A stretch of 64,000 nt of DNA, taken from the NCBI GenBank assembly GCA_003223515.1, contig QHVI01000018.1, forward strand, positions 1-64,000, written 5' to 3'. A program made the position numbers and the translations under genes. Shown here piece by piece: positions 1-8,729 of the stretch. Origin of the DNA: Candidatus Angelobacter sp. Gp1-AA117 (GTDB lineage Bacteria > Acidobacteriota > Terriglobia > Terriglobales > Acidobacteriaceae). The notes beneath the pieces are model-generated. The model was not told the DNA's origin. It was given only the letters and a program-made list of their open reading frames with translations, and made no database searches. Within the stretch, counting starts at the first letter, position 1. Each line of letters begins with the position of its first letter.

Positions 1-1693
1 TTTGGTTTTCGGAATTGATGCGCGTCTCAGAGATGCCGCCATCTGCGGAACGCATGTGCAGAATCTTCACTCTGCCCTGGACCTGAACGTTGACATCAAT
101 CCAGTTGTGAATACATTTCTCACTAAAGAACTGATTGGTGCCGTTCAGGCTGATGATTGTGTCCACTCTATACCAATTATTTGTGTTCATCAGGTGGTAG
201 AAGAAACCGAGCGTTGGAGTTCCATTAGGCCAAGTCCACGTGGCGCTCTGTGTTTCAAGAATCTGATTGTTGTTGCTGAGATCAATGAGCTTGAATGTAA
301 TTGTGATGCTGGTGATTCCAAAGTTCATCGTGTGCAGGTAGTTGAGATACGCCAGCATTGACATGTTCAAAGCTGCCGAAGGCTGGAATTTCAGCGTGTA
401 GGAATCGCCTATTCCACCTGTGCCCTGATAGAACATCATTTTCTTCAGCATGGCTGAGTTCCAGGGTGGGCAGCAAGGATCTACGGGTGGCAGAGGATCA
501 CAGCGCGGAACCAGCATGAATGGAAGCCCGAAGCCACTCGTTGTTCCTTGAACAAGCGGGAGAGCAATATTAACAAACCCAGGGCTGGGCAGATTCGGTG
601 TGGTAAGGGCGCTCAGGTAAGGCTGATGGTTTCTGGCAATATAAATTTTGCCGTCAGGGCCCAATTGGAGTTGGCCTACCTGGAATGAGTTTGCCACTGC
701 AAAATCATTTATGAGCGTCTTGCTGCTCGTAAAGTTCAGATTAGTGGTAATAGTGGCATCGGTACTGTATCGGTAGAGTTTATTGCTGCCCGAAGTGATG
801 CCGATATACAGGTATTGATTATTTGGCGCAAACTCCACTCCGTAAAACATATTTGTTTTGGAAGTGTCCCGGAATTTTGCTGTGATCGCTCCGGTGGTTG
901 CGTTGAAAGAGAACAACTCAATAAAGCTCAACCCGCTGTAATCCAGTCCGGCCTCGGCAAGCATTGTGCCGTCCTGTGAAAACTTCATCTGCCCCTGGCC
1001 GAATCCAAATCCAAAACTTCCGCCTGAGTAAACCGTCCCCACTGCAGATGTCACCGGCTTAACCCGGGACAAATCACAGTTGATATCCGGCGTAACGTGC
1101 CAGGCATAGAACTGATTATTGCCAAAACCGTGGGCCACTACCCAGAAGCTTCCCGGGCCATTGATATATGCGGTAACTTTTTCCGCGGCTGGCTGCAGCA
1201 GGACGGTATTTTTTGACACAACATTTCCAGAACCGGAAGTCATATCAACCACGGAATATTGCAAACCTTTGGCATAGTGGTTCTCCGCAGCATCAGCAGT
1301 GAAAATAAAATACTTGTTGCAACTGCAGCGCACGATCACACCTGAATTTGTGGATGAGAAATGACCGTTTAGCCCGGTACCGCCCGGCATAATGTGGCCG
1401 TTCTTGCCCCATACCGTTATCCCATCGGTGTAGAAGAGCAGGTTTCCACTGGAATCAGAAATAGAGGAAGAACCTTCGCTTGTATTGATACTGCTGGTAA
1501 ACGGAGTTGGACTGCCTGAACTCGGAAAGTGGAGTCCTGCATTTTGTCCAAATATCCAATTGCTGGTCTCCGGTTGAGCAAAGCCGGGGATCGCTGCTAC
1601 AAGCAGAAGCAGCAGCGCCAGCGCAGAAAATCTGAGGAACTGCGACATCTCTTGTGAGCGGTTGGTAATCGTTACAAAATTTATAAATGTCAT
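1..1693 (-). CDS. Secreted beta-propeller-like protein, 3' end outside window
   Basis: The minus-strand frame is open from 1693 to the left edge without a stop, so at least 564 residues are coded and the C-terminus is missing. ATG at 1693 is chosen because a GAGGAGAAG ribosome site lies just upstream; an in-frame ATG at 1648 is the alternative. A hydrophobic signal segment (ALALLLLLVAA) ends in GFAQ. The mature start reads NWIFGQNAGLHF, then SDSSGNLLFYTDGITVWGKNG, followed by a repeated beta-rich region and a late CCPPWNSAMLKKMMFYQGTG segment. From memory, this pattern is typical of large secreted proteins of Bacteroidota (gliding/T9SS-associated), with a sugar- or protein-binding propeller fold; function is unknown. 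It lies 80 bp behind the gene at 1773-2327 on the same strand, so the two are probably co-transcribed. Confidence 0.75.
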   Translation of the reverse strand, partial: MTFINFVTITNRSQEMSQFLRFSALALLLLLVAAIPGFAQPETSNWIFGQNAGLHFPSSGSPTPFTSSINTSEGSSSISDSSGNLLFYTDGITVWGKNGHIMPGGTGLNGHFSSTNSGVIVRCSCNKYFIFTADAAENHYAKGLQYSVVDMTSGSGNVVSKNTVLLQPAAEKVTAYINGPGSFWVVAHGFGNNQFYAWHVTPDINCDLSRVKPVTSAVGTVYSGGSFGFGFGQGQMKFSQDGTMLAEAGLDYSGLSFIELFSFNATTGAITAKFRDTSKTNMFYGVEFAPNNQYLYIGITSGSNKLYRYSTDATITTNLNFTSSKTLINDFAVANSFQVGQLQLGPDGKIYIARNHQPYLSALTTPNLPSPGFVNIALPLVQGTTSGFGLPFMLVPRCDPLPPVDPCCPPWNSAMLKKMMFYQGTGGIGDSYTLKFQPSAALNMSMLAYLNYLHTMNFGITSITITFKLIDLSNNNQILETQSATWTWPNGTPTLGFFYHLMNTNNWYRVDTIISLNGTNQFFSEKCIHNWIDVNVQVQGRVKILHMRSADGGISETRINSENQ

Positions 1694-1772
1694 AACTCTT
1701 CTCCTCATGTGGTGGCGCTGTTGAGACAAAACAAGAGAAGCGGCGCCTTTCTAACTTCTCCGGCGGATGTGT

Positions 1773-2327
1773 TCACTTCGAGCAAAGGCAGCAGCCTTCC
1801 AGCGCCAGTTGCGCCGACACAACTGCGGTGTCGTTCTTCACGAAAAGGCTCACCTTGCCATGGGCAAGAGCACTGCCTGAAATTGCAAAGGTGCTGGTCT
1901 TAATTGCATTGGTAGGAATCGTCCCACCCCAGATGCTTTGGCTGGAGACGACCGCCACACCATTCACGTAAATAGCTGCAATGTCATTGGCGGACGAGGA
2001 TTGCAGGGCTTTGAAGGTCGCAGTGAGATAGCCGGTCGTCCAACTGCAGCACTCTTTGGGACAAACCGGAAAGCTGAAGGTGTAACCAAAAGATTTATTG
2101 TTCTGGGGCTGGTTGAATACCGACGTTGCAACCTCCATTGCAATCGCAGGAGGGAATTCCTTGGGCACAACCTTGACCGGGCTGTGTCCATTCAGGACCA
2201 GCTTGGCCGGATGAGGACAAGGCATAGACCGACCCAGTCCAGTCCAATGTTCCCCCTGGGCAGCTACTGAAACAACTAATAGAAGACTAACTATCAGGTA
2301 TCTCGCCGGTAAGTTCGCGCTCCTCAT
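1773..2327 (-). CDS. Secreted protein of unknown function, Cys-rich patches
   Basis: 184 residues with an N-terminal signal peptide (YLIVSLLLVVSVAAQG). The start at 2327 has a clean AGGAGG site 5-6 nt upstream. The mature part has CPKECC near residue 91 and ends with GCCLCSK, and carries a beta-sandwich-like region (TGYLTATFKAL, IAAIYVNGVAVV). No enzyme motif is visible. The downstream gene also has a double-Cys CCPPWN motif, so both may belong to one class of extracellular proteins and be exported together. Real gene, function unknown. Confidence 0.7.
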   Translation of the reverse strand: MRSANLPARYLIVSLLLVVSVAAQGEHWTGLGRSMPCPHPAKLVLNGHSPVKVVPKEFPPAIAMEVATSVFNQPQNNKSFGYTFSFPVCPKECCSWTTGYLTATFKALQSSSANDIAAIYVNGVAVVSSQSIWGGTIPTNAIKTSTFAISGSALAHGKVSLFVKNDTAVVSAQLALEGCCLCSK

Positions 2328-2618
2328 GATTTCCTCCTGGCCAACACCTCGGTGGTTTGCTTTTCGCCAGATAGTTGGTTCGTCAAGGAAGCCTTTAGCT
2401 CTGCTTCCAAGGCAGACTTTGGGTCAGGCGGCGGGATTTGTACATGGACAGCAGGTGGAATGTAGATAGATAGCTAAGTGGAAGACTTAGATAGGTTTAG
2501 CAGAACATCTGACTAATATAAATGGAACTGAATTATCGTTCGAACCAGCTCTACTTGTGCTAAAGTACGCAGCTAAGTATTCGTCTCCCTCTGGCAAAGA
2601 CAGGAAGGTCAGATATCT

Positions 2619-4337
2619 GTGGATCAGGTAACTGGTTCAGCTCGCTTGCTGCGCTTTGGTATCTACGAAATAGACCTGGAAGCGGGAGAGCTGCGCAAGG
2701 GCGGCCGAAAAGTAAGTTTGCAGGAACAGCCGTTTCAAGTCCTGGTACTGCTCCTCACGAATCACGGGCGGCTGGTGGCTCGCGAGGAACTACAGAGACG
2801 CCTCTGGCCGGCTGACACCTTCGTAGACTTTGACCTGGGCCTGAACACCGCAATCAAAAAGATCCGCACGGCGCTGGGAGACTCGGCTGAAAACCCAAGG
2901 TTCATTGAAACTCTGCCCCGCAGAGGTTATCGCTTCATCTGTCCGGTAGAAGAAATTTCTTCTGCTCTCAATCAAGCGCAACCTGCAATTCCCACACTCG
3001 GACAAACTGCTCCTGCAGCAAGTGCTGCCCGCGTGTCATACAAGAAGCTCTTGCTGGCCCTTGGCCTTGCCGGGGTACTGATGGCAGGGGGTATTGTGTC
3101 GCTGCATCGCACAGGAGCACCCCGCACCAGGGCCGAGTTGGAAAGATTGGGAGACCGGGGAACTGCGGACAATACTGCTTATGAGTTCTACAAGAAAGGC
3201 CGGATGGCACTGCCGGGCAACGCTGATGAAGCCATCCAGCAATTCCAGCAGGCCCTGAAAGCTGATCCTTTATATACAGTCGCCCGGGGCGGACTGGGTG
3301 AAGCGTATATGAAGAAGTACAAGACTACCCACCAGGACGAATGGAAAACCAAAGCACAGGACGCCTGCAAGCAGGCAGTGGATTTGGATTTCACCCGGCC
3401 TGCAGGACGCATCTGCCTGGGGATTTATGACCACGTACTCGGAAACTACAAACAGGCTGTTCAGGACTTTTCTGAGGCCATCAAGATTGATCCTGAAAAT
3501 AAAAGGGCATATCAGCTCCGGGCCTGGGCATACCAGCTTTCTGATCAGCCTGCAAAAGCGGAAAGTGATTTCCTCAAAGTCACGCACCTTCCTCCTGCTG
3601 ACTTCACTGCCTATGCCGACCTGGGGCAGTTTTATTTCAAGAACAGCCAGTTTGCCGAGTCGGCCAGAGCCTATGAAAGCGCTATCGGGAGAAAAGGTGA
3701 TGATGCCAGGCTGCATTCCAGCCTGGCAGCAGCCTATGAGCAGATGGGAAAGTATGACCAGGAGATAGCGGAGATCCAGGAAGCAAACCGGCTGCAACCT
3801 AATTTTGACGGCTTTGAGAATCTCGGGCTGCACTTGCTGAACAAACGGAATTTCGATGAGGCCATCCAGAATTTTCAGGCAGCAATTCAGCAATCTCCTG
3901 AGGATTATCGCGGCTACGGCACGCTGGCCCGCGCCTACTTCTGGGCTGGCAAACGCGATCTGGCCCGCGCCAACTACGAACATGCAATTGCGCTGGCGAA
4001 AAAGAAACTTGAAGTCAATCCCGATGATGCTGATGTAAATCTGATGCTGGCTGTTTACCAGGCGATGCTGGGACAGGAAAAACCCGCTCTTTACCATTTA
4101 GCCAGCGTCCAACAGTTGCAGCCGGATGTACCGGAAGTGGCTTTCTGGGCTGCCATTGTAGAACTGACACTCGGGAAACGAGACCGGGCCCTAGCCCTCG
4201 TCCGTCAGGCACACGATCTTGGGTACCCCGCTGTGGAGATGAATGCTGCTCCCGATCTGGACAGCTTGCGCAACGATCCGGAATTCCGGCAGATCATGTC
4301 CGCGGCCAACACAGTCCATTCGCATCACCAACTCTGA
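2619..4337 (+). CDS. Membrane-anchored winged-helix regulator with TPR repeats
   Basis: 572 residues. Residues 10-110 form an OmpR/PhoB-type winged helix (FGIYEIDLEAGELRKGG, recognition part LNTAIKKIRTALGD, closing wing RRGYRFICPVEE). A single membrane segment spans about 142-162. About ten TPR units follow from roughly residue 185 to the end (for example AIQQFQQALKADP, AVQDFSEAIKIDP). The layout resembles CadC/ToxR: DNA binding inside the cell, sensing or scaffolding outside. Start is GTG at 2619 with AGGAAGG upstream. The secreted protein at 4354 follows after 16 bp and is probably in the same transcript. Ligand and target genes cannot be read from sequence. Confidence 0.85.
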   Translation: MDQVTGSARLLRFGIYEIDLEAGELRKGGRKVSLQEQPFQVLVLLLTNHGRLVAREELQRRLWPADTFVDFDLGLNTAIKKIRTALGDSAENPRFIETLPRRGYRFICPVEEISSALNQAQPAIPTLGQTAPAASAARVSYKKLLLALGLAGVLMAGGIVSLHRTGAPRTRAELERLGDRGTADNTAYEFYKKGRMALPGNADEAIQQFQQALKADPLYTVARGGLGEAYMKKYKTTHQDEWKTKAQDACKQAVDLDFTRPAGRICLGIYDHVLGNYKQAVQDFSEAIKIDPENKRAYQLRAWAYQLSDQPAKAESDFLKVTHLPPADFTAYADLGQFYFKNSQFAESARAYESAIGRKGDDARLHSSLAAAYEQMGKYDQEIAEIQEANRLQPNFDGFENLGLHLLNKRNFDEAIQNFQAAIQQSPEDYRGYGTLARAYFWAGKRDLARANYEHAIALAKKKLEVNPDDADVNLMLAVYQAMLGQEKPALYHLASVQQLQPDVPEVAFWAAIVELTLGKRDRALALVRQAHDLGYPAVEMNAAPDLDSLRNDPEFRQIMSAANTVHSHHQL

Positions 4338-4353
4338 ACTACAGGAGAGTCAA

Positions 4354-5055
4354 ATGAAACTCCGCTCCAGTGCAGTTGTGGTTTGTGTGCTCCTAGGTTT
4401 GATTTATCCGCTCCATTCCCAGCAGGCCCGAAAAGCAAACACGCAAAACATCACAGTAGGAACCGGGAAAGACCATGTAGTCGATCTTTGTGCTCTGGCC
4501 GCAACTCTCACGGCGGATTCCGCCCCCAATAAGCGGGTAGCAGGGAGCGTTACAATCTCAGGACACAAAACAATCCAACTGGAGACCCTCCATACCCCCA
4601 GAAAGCAGTATCGGCTCATTGAGCATGACGAACCCAAGGTCTCCTACCCGAATCAGGAGCAAATCGTCTGGACTTGTCTCGACAAGAATTTTCAGATCAC
4701 TAGTATTCAGAAAATTGGCGAGCCGGATAAACCAGGCAGCAGCGGCAATTCAGATGCAATGGAATTTCCTTTTGATCCGAAAAAGAATCCGGGGCTCTAT
4801 GCACCCCAGAAAGCAGGAACAAAGTGGCCTTCCGGCCCTCCAGTATGCCAGGCTGTGGGGCAGTGGTATAAATACAGCTTCATCATTGGCGGCTCAATTA
4901 AGAAAAACCCTGATGGCACTCAATCCCTGATTGACGGAGATTCATTCGATCCACACTTCATCGTGACCGGTGGAACTGATCCAACGTACCGGCTCCTTCC
5001 CTGTCCTCGCCCCAATCCAACCCCAGCCAAAACACCAACTAAATCGAAGCACTAA
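4354..5055 (+). CDS. Secreted hypothetical protein
   Basis: 233 residues from ATG 4354, which has ACAGGAGAG 6 nt upstream; longer in-frame starts lie inside the preceding gene and lack a ribosome site. A signal peptide (AVVVCVLLGLIYPLHSQQ) is followed by a polar, Pro- and Lys-containing mature protein with two short Cys-containing segments (VDLCALAAT, IVWTCLD) and a C-terminal Pro/Thr/Lys-rich tail. No family is recognised. It probably forms an operon with the winged-helix/TPR regulator. Confidence 0.75.
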   Translation: MKLRSSAVVVCVLLGLIYPLHSQQARKANTQNITVGTGKDHVVDLCALAATLTADSAPNKRVAGSVTISGHKTIQLETLHTPRKQYRLIEHDEPKVSYPNQEQIVWTCLDKNFQITSIQKIGEPDKPGSSGNSDAMEFPFDPKKNPGLYAPQKAGTKWPSGPPVCQAVGQWYKYSFIIGGSIKKNPDGTQSLIDGDSFDPHFIVTGGTDPTYRLLPCPRPNPTPAKTPTKSKH

Positions 5056-5551
5056 ATAGCGTTGGTGCTGCTGGATGTGATATCAGGAGGAGAGATGGAA
5101 GTGCAACCCGGAGAGATATATCAACTGGAGAGGGGCCTTTGGGAATAAGCTACACAGCTTTTGGTTGTGATGATGGATCGGAAAGTATTTTCCTATTCGT
5201 GGAGTGAACCCAAGGTTGAGGCAAATGCCTGCAGAGTGTCGCAATAAAACTGTCTCAGTCGAGAAGTTCACCCCAGTACAGTGTAGGCAAAATTATAGCT
5301 GCAGAAGCCTCAAGGAACCGGAAGGTTCAATAATATTCAATAAGTAGCTGCAAGGGATTTACTTAAGAGCAACAGATTTTAACAGAGTTCAACAAGGCGT
5401 TGAATGTGGTTCGGGACCAGAGAGCCTACCTGCCCGACGTTCCTTGCGGGAAGTCGTTTAGATTTATTTCCGATTTATTCATTTGTTGACGGGATTCCGG
5501 AAGTGAGAGGGTTCGGGTTTTCGAATCTATGTTATCGGTGTTCATCAGCAG
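5056..5551. other. Intergenic stretch without convincing gene
   Basis: Nearly 500 bases between the secreted protein and the end of the ABC ATPase gene. The only item of note is a 17-codon ORF at 5095-5148 (+) with a strong AGGAGG site 4 nt before its ATG. It has no recognisable content and nothing in register follows, so it is not called as a gene. Confidence 0.4.
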
Positions 5552-6352
5552 CTATTGCAGTTTTGCTTCCGGCGTGGCCGCCAAGAGTGTCTTGGTGTAT
5601 TCGTGTTTCGGGTTCGAAGTGATTTCTTCTGATGTGCCCAGTTCTACGATTTCGCCCTGGCGCATCACGGCAATGCGGTCGCTCAGGTAGCGCACTACGG
5701 GCATGGAGTGCGAGATAAAGAGATAGGTCAGGCCGAACTCCCGCTGCAATTGTTTCAGCAGGTTCACGATCTGTGCGCCTACGCTTACGTCGAGCGCAGA
5801 AACCGGTTCGTCACAGACCACGAACTTGGGACGCAGCATCAGGGCGCGGGCGATGCCGATGCGCTGGCGCTGGCCTCCAGAGAACTCATGCGGGTAGCGG
5901 CGCAAGGCTTCTTCATCCAATCCCACGGCGTGAATCATCTTTACAGCCTCATCATGGAGCCGAGATTTGCCCGAGCGGCCATTCCGGCCGTGGATCACCA
6001 GAGGCTCGGTGATGATCTGTTCAATGCGCATGCGGGGGTTGAGCGAGGCAAATGGGTCCTGGAAGATGATCTGCATGTCACGGCGCAGCCGCCGCAGTGT
6101 GCCTGATGAAGCGTTGAGAACGTCCTGATTGTTGAAGCGTATCTGGCCGGATGTAGGTTCGATCAGGCGGAGGATCATACGTCCGAGCGTAGTCTTGCCG
6201 CAGCCCGACTCTCCTACCAGCCCCAGGGTCTCGCCCGCATTGACGTCCAGCGACACGCCGTTGACTGCCCGCACTTCGCGTTTGGCTTTGCCGAAGATGC
6301 CTTCATCGGATTGATAGATTTTGACCAGATCGCGGACTTCGACAAGGGCCAT
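5552..6352 (-). CDS. Oligopeptide/dipeptide ABC transporter ATP-binding protein (OppF/DppF type)
   Basis: 266 residues from ATG 6352 ([10 protein letters not shown]); an upstream start at 6385 would add 11 residues not typical of the family. Walker [10 protein letters not shown] at 47-55, Q-loop IIFQDP near 96-100, ABC signature FSGGQ at 157-161, Walker B FVVCDE at 177-182 and the switch His in FISHS at about 215 are all intact. The tail [10 protein letters not shown] matches peptide-transporter ATPases. It would energise import of peptides or a related solute. No permease or binding-protein gene is within the window, so it is an orphan here; partners may lie elsewhere. The ribosome site is weak. 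Confidence 0.85.
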   Translation of the reverse strand: MALVEVRDLVKIYQSDEGIFGKAKREVRAVNGVSLDVNAGETLGLVGESGCGKTTLGRMILRLIEPTSGQIRFNNQDVLNASSGTLRRLRRDMQIIFQDPFASLNPRMRIEQIITEPLVIHGRNGRSGKSRLHDEAVKMIHAVGLDEEALRRYPHEFSGGQRQRIGIARALMLRPKFVVCDEPVSALDVSVGAQIVNLLKQLQREFGLTYLFISHSMPVVRYLSDRIAVMRQGEIVELGTSEEITSNPKHEYTKTLLAATPEAKLQ

Positions 6353-6367
6353 GGAATGATTTAACCA

Positions 6368-6423
6368 CAGCGTGACGAGCCACAACCAAAACTTTTACCC
6401 CAGCGTGGCGAGCCACAACCAAA
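6368..6423. repeat. Two tandem copies of a 23-nt unit
   Basis: CAGCGTGACGAGCCACAACC at 6368 recurs with one mismatch at 6401 (33-nt period), each followed by AAA. It lies directly upstream of the ABC ATPase gene. Confidence 0.6.
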
Positions 6424-6483
6424 CGGCAAAACCTTTGCAACACAGAGGAACAGAGTAAGCAGAGGCAATAAGAATCAAAACCT

Positions 6484-6525
6484 TAGCCACAGAGACACGG
6501 AGGACACTGAGACACGGAGAAAAAC
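6484..6525. repeat. 8-9-nt periodic dispersed repeat (CACAGAGA-type)
   Basis: Units of the form CACNGAGA recur with 8-9 nt spacing; a related CACAGAGGAACAGAG stretch lies at 6440-6466. Similar in style to the three-unit 9-nt elements found elsewhere in the window. It sits immediately before the hypF remnant. Confidence 0.5.
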
Positions 6526-6537
6526 GATAAGATTTTT

Positions 6538-6978
6538 GTGGAGGTGATCCGATATTTACCTTCCCTCCAAAGACAAAGTCTCATCCGCAAATACCTGAGG
6601 AAAAGGGAGATAGGCCGCTCGAAATTCATCCGGCAGATCGTGGGCGATGTCCTCGATGGAGTCCTGCCGGGCGTGATCAGCCGCAGATTCCATGATGGAC
6701 TGGCTGACGTGCTGGCGCGCACAGCAGTGGCAGTGCGCGAACGTTATGAACTGGATCACGTCTGCCTTTCCGGGGAGACTTTTCAGAACATCTATCTTGC
6801 AGAACGCCTGGAGGAGCTGCTGCTCCAGCATCACTTCCAGGTATTTACTCATGCCGAAGTTCCGTGCGGCGATGGCGGACTGAGCTTGGGACAGGCCATG
6901 GTGGCTGCCGCGACACTTGCCTCCCGGCAGGAGCATTCAGAGAAATCGCAGACCGAACTTGCAGGAGCAGCGCTGTGA
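6538..6978 (+). pseudogene. hypF: 3' remnant of hypF (carbamoyltransferase, hydrogenase maturation)
   Basis: The 146-residue frame matches only the C-terminal end of HypF: ISRRFHDGLADVLA (FH..LA motif), then CLSGETFQNIYLAERL (usually LSGGVFQN) and CGDGGLSLGQAMVAAA (usually PNDGGIALGQA). Full HypF is about 750 residues with acylphosphatase, zinc-finger, YrdC and Kae1-like domains; all of these are absent. The frame opens with GTG right after a dispersed repeat and has no good ribosome site. No hydrogenase or other hyp gene is in the window. Most likely a leftover from a deletion, with the repeat marking the scar. Confidence 0.7.
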
Positions 6979-7005
6979 ATGCAACGCTCTCAGCATTCTC
7001 ATTTA

Positions 7006-7040
7006 TTTACCGCTAAGGACGCCAAGTGCGCAAAGGAACA
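7006..7040 (+). repeat. Three-unit 9-nt dispersed repeat
   Basis: TTTACC followed by CGCTAAGGA, CGCCAAGTG and CGCAAAGGA in strict 9-nt register. Intergenic, after the hypF remnant. Confidence 0.6.
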
Positions 7041-7139
7041 AAAGCTCTGGTGTTTGTCTTGCTTCTTTTTAGCGGTCGTTGCCCTTTTCGGTTAAGAAGA
7101 ACGGCAACGTGTACAGGCTGAATGCTGAGGGTAGAGTGC

Positions 7140-7145
7140 TATAAT
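7140..7145 (+). promoter_or_regulatory. Possible -10 box implying a leaderless transcript
   Basis: A perfect TATAAT ends 7 nt before the ATG at 7153. If used, transcription would start at about the start codon. No Shine-Dalgarno sequence is seen before this ATG, which agrees with leaderless initiation. The -35 region is weak. Confidence 0.35.
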
Positions 7146-7152
7146 TTCGCCC

Positions 7153-8613
7153 ATGAAATCCACGAAATCTTTATTCGCTCGACCCCTAGCGTTTTTCCTG
7201 GTTGTCCTCCTATTTGCTCAACAGAACTGGGCCACCTGCGGCGGAGGCGGCGGTGGCGGTGTAGGCGGCATGGGTGGCGGTGGCATGTCGATGGACCAGA
7301 CCTACCCCGTACCGTGGAAGCTGATCAAGCCCGAAGATCCGCCGTTGAAAGAGGGACTGGCGGTTTACTGGTTCCCATCTTCTTTTGAGGAAACACAGAA
7401 ATCCAGCCTGCGTTTTTCGCACACACTTTCAAATTATGCCAACCAGTGCGTGACCATGGCCGTGGCGGACGCGCGCAGTACCATCGGACAAAAATTGGCC
7501 AACGGTGAGAAACTACCGGTTGCGGTGCTGGCTACCCCTGACGGAAATCTTGTCGGCAAAGCCCAGAACAACAACGGCATGCTCAAGGTCGACCAGGTGG
7601 AAAAGCTGGTTGAGACCGAGATGAAGAAGCGCAAAGAGACGGTGGAGCAGCAACTCAAGGCCGCCAAGGAAAAGGCAAAATCCGGTGACAACCAGAATGC
7701 CATCTCCAGTTATCGCGAGGTTGTTACGCAAAAGTGCATGTTCCCGGATAAAGCCAAAGATGCCGTCAAGGAACTGAAGAAGCTCGGTGTCACCGATGTT
7801 GCCGACGTTCCGGACGGAATCAACATGGATCCCAAAGTGATGGCGCAGGTGGACAGCGCCATGAAAAAGGGCCTGCAAGCTGAGAACGATTCCCGCTACC
7901 TGGAAGCCGAACGCTTCTACGCGCAGGCGCACCGCATTGATCCGGTCGATCCAACGCCGCTGCGGTACCTTGGCGAGCTTTACCGCCACCACATCGGCGA
8001 CTGGGACAAGGCACGCACCACCTTCAATCAGATTCTCAGCATGAATGCCGACCCGATCTCCCGCGCAGTTGCTCTGCATGGGCTGGGCAAGATAACGATC
8101 CATGAGGGCGACTTCAAGAAGGGCTTGCACCTGATGGAGGATTCCGTGAAGGAATACCCGCTGGCGCTGGCTTATCGCAATCTTGCCGTCTACTGGAACT
8201 CTGAAGGCGACTTGGCCAAGGCTGATTTCTACACCAACAAGGCCCTGGAAATTGAGCCGCACGATTCCTTTAACCTGATCTTTGCCGCAGCCTTCAAGGC
8301 CGGCAACGGACACGGTGATGAGGCGCTTAAGATCGCCAAAGAGAATGAGTCGCTGCTGCCCGCCTCTTACAACCTGGCCGCCATTTACGCGCAGCTTGGA
8401 CAAAAGGAAAAAGCTGTAGCCCTGCTGAAACGCCATTTCTTTGAGTACGAACGCTACAAATCAGTTCGCGCCAAAGAGATGATGGAGGCGCGTGTGGACA
8501 TCGTGTTTGCCTCTCTGCGCAACGACAAGGCCTTTATGGCTCTGACTGATGGCGCCGACGGCAGGCTGCCGATTCCCATGAACCAGCATCCGGCCAATGG
8601 CGGCGGACGGTAA
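7153..8613 (+). CDS. Secreted TPR-repeat protein with Gly-rich N-terminus
   Basis: 486 residues. Signal peptide 1-28 (LAFFLVVLLFAQQNWA), then a Gly/Met-rich linker (residues 29-47). Residues about 50-165 look like a small alpha/beta domain (GLAVYWFPSSFEETQKS, KLPVAVLATPDGNLVGK), possibly thioredoxin-like, since the segment resembles a thioredoxin-fold strand-helix pattern; no CxxC is present. A charged helical stretch and several TPR units follow to the end (NDSRYLEAERFYAQAHRIDP, GDLAKADFYTNKALEIEP). Likely a periplasmic scaffold. There is no neighbour on the same strand to hint at a pathway. Confidence 0.75.
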   Translation: MKSTKSLFARPLAFFLVVLLFAQQNWATCGGGGGGGVGGMGGGGMSMDQTYPVPWKLIKPEDPPLKEGLAVYWFPSSFEETQKSSLRFSHTLSNYANQCVTMAVADARSTIGQKLANGEKLPVAVLATPDGNLVGKAQNNNGMLKVDQVEKLVETEMKKRKETVEQQLKAAKEKAKSGDNQNAISSYREVVTQKCMFPDKAKDAVKELKKLGVTDVADVPDGINMDPKVMAQVDSAMKKGLQAENDSRYLEAERFYAQAHRIDPVDPTPLRYLGELYRHHIGDWDKARTTFNQILSMNADPISRAVALHGLGKITIHEGDFKKGLHLMEDSVKEYPLALAYRNLAVYWNSEGDLAKADFYTNKALEIEPHDSFNLIFAAAFKAGNGHGDEALKIAKENESLLPASYNLAAIYAQLGQKEKAVALLKRHFFEYERYKSVRAKEMMEARVDIVFASLRNDKAFMALTDGADGRLPIPMNQHPANGGGR

Positions 8614-8618
8614 CAGCC

Positions 8619-8651
8619 TTTACCGCAGAGGCCGCAGAGAGCGCAGAGAAA
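8619..8651 (+). repeat. Three-unit 9-nt dispersed repeat
   Basis: TTTACC followed by CGCAGAGGC, CGCAGAGAG and CGCAGAGAA in 9-nt register, directly after the stop of the TPR gene. Confidence 0.6.
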
Positions 8652-8669
8652 TAAAAATAAACCTCCTGG

Positions 8670-8697
8670 TGGCGCTGATCATTTTCGATCAGCGCCA
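8670..8697. terminator. Hairpin between convergent genes
   Basis: Perfect 11-bp stem TGGCGCTGATC/GATCAGCGCCA with a 6-nt loop. On the minus strand it is followed by a T-rich stretch (GGTTTATTTTTA), so it probably ends the methionine operon and may serve the convergent TPR gene as well. Confidence 0.6.
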
Positions 8698-8729
8698 TCA
8701 GCGTTTATCAGCGGCAAAATAGTCCTGCT

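Noticed and set aside
3270-4097. Long minus-strand open frame (275 codons) inside the winged-helix/TPR gene
   Set aside because: No domain is readable, composition fits an antisense shadow of the TPR repeats, and the plus-strand protein is clearly real.
5095-5148. 17-codon ORF with strong ribosome site
   Set aside because: No recognisable peptide, no structure or gene following in register; may be chance in a purine-rich stretch.
7513-8436. 307-codon minus-strand open frame inside the secreted TPR gene
   Set aside because: Antisense to intact TPR units; no motif and no ribosome site.
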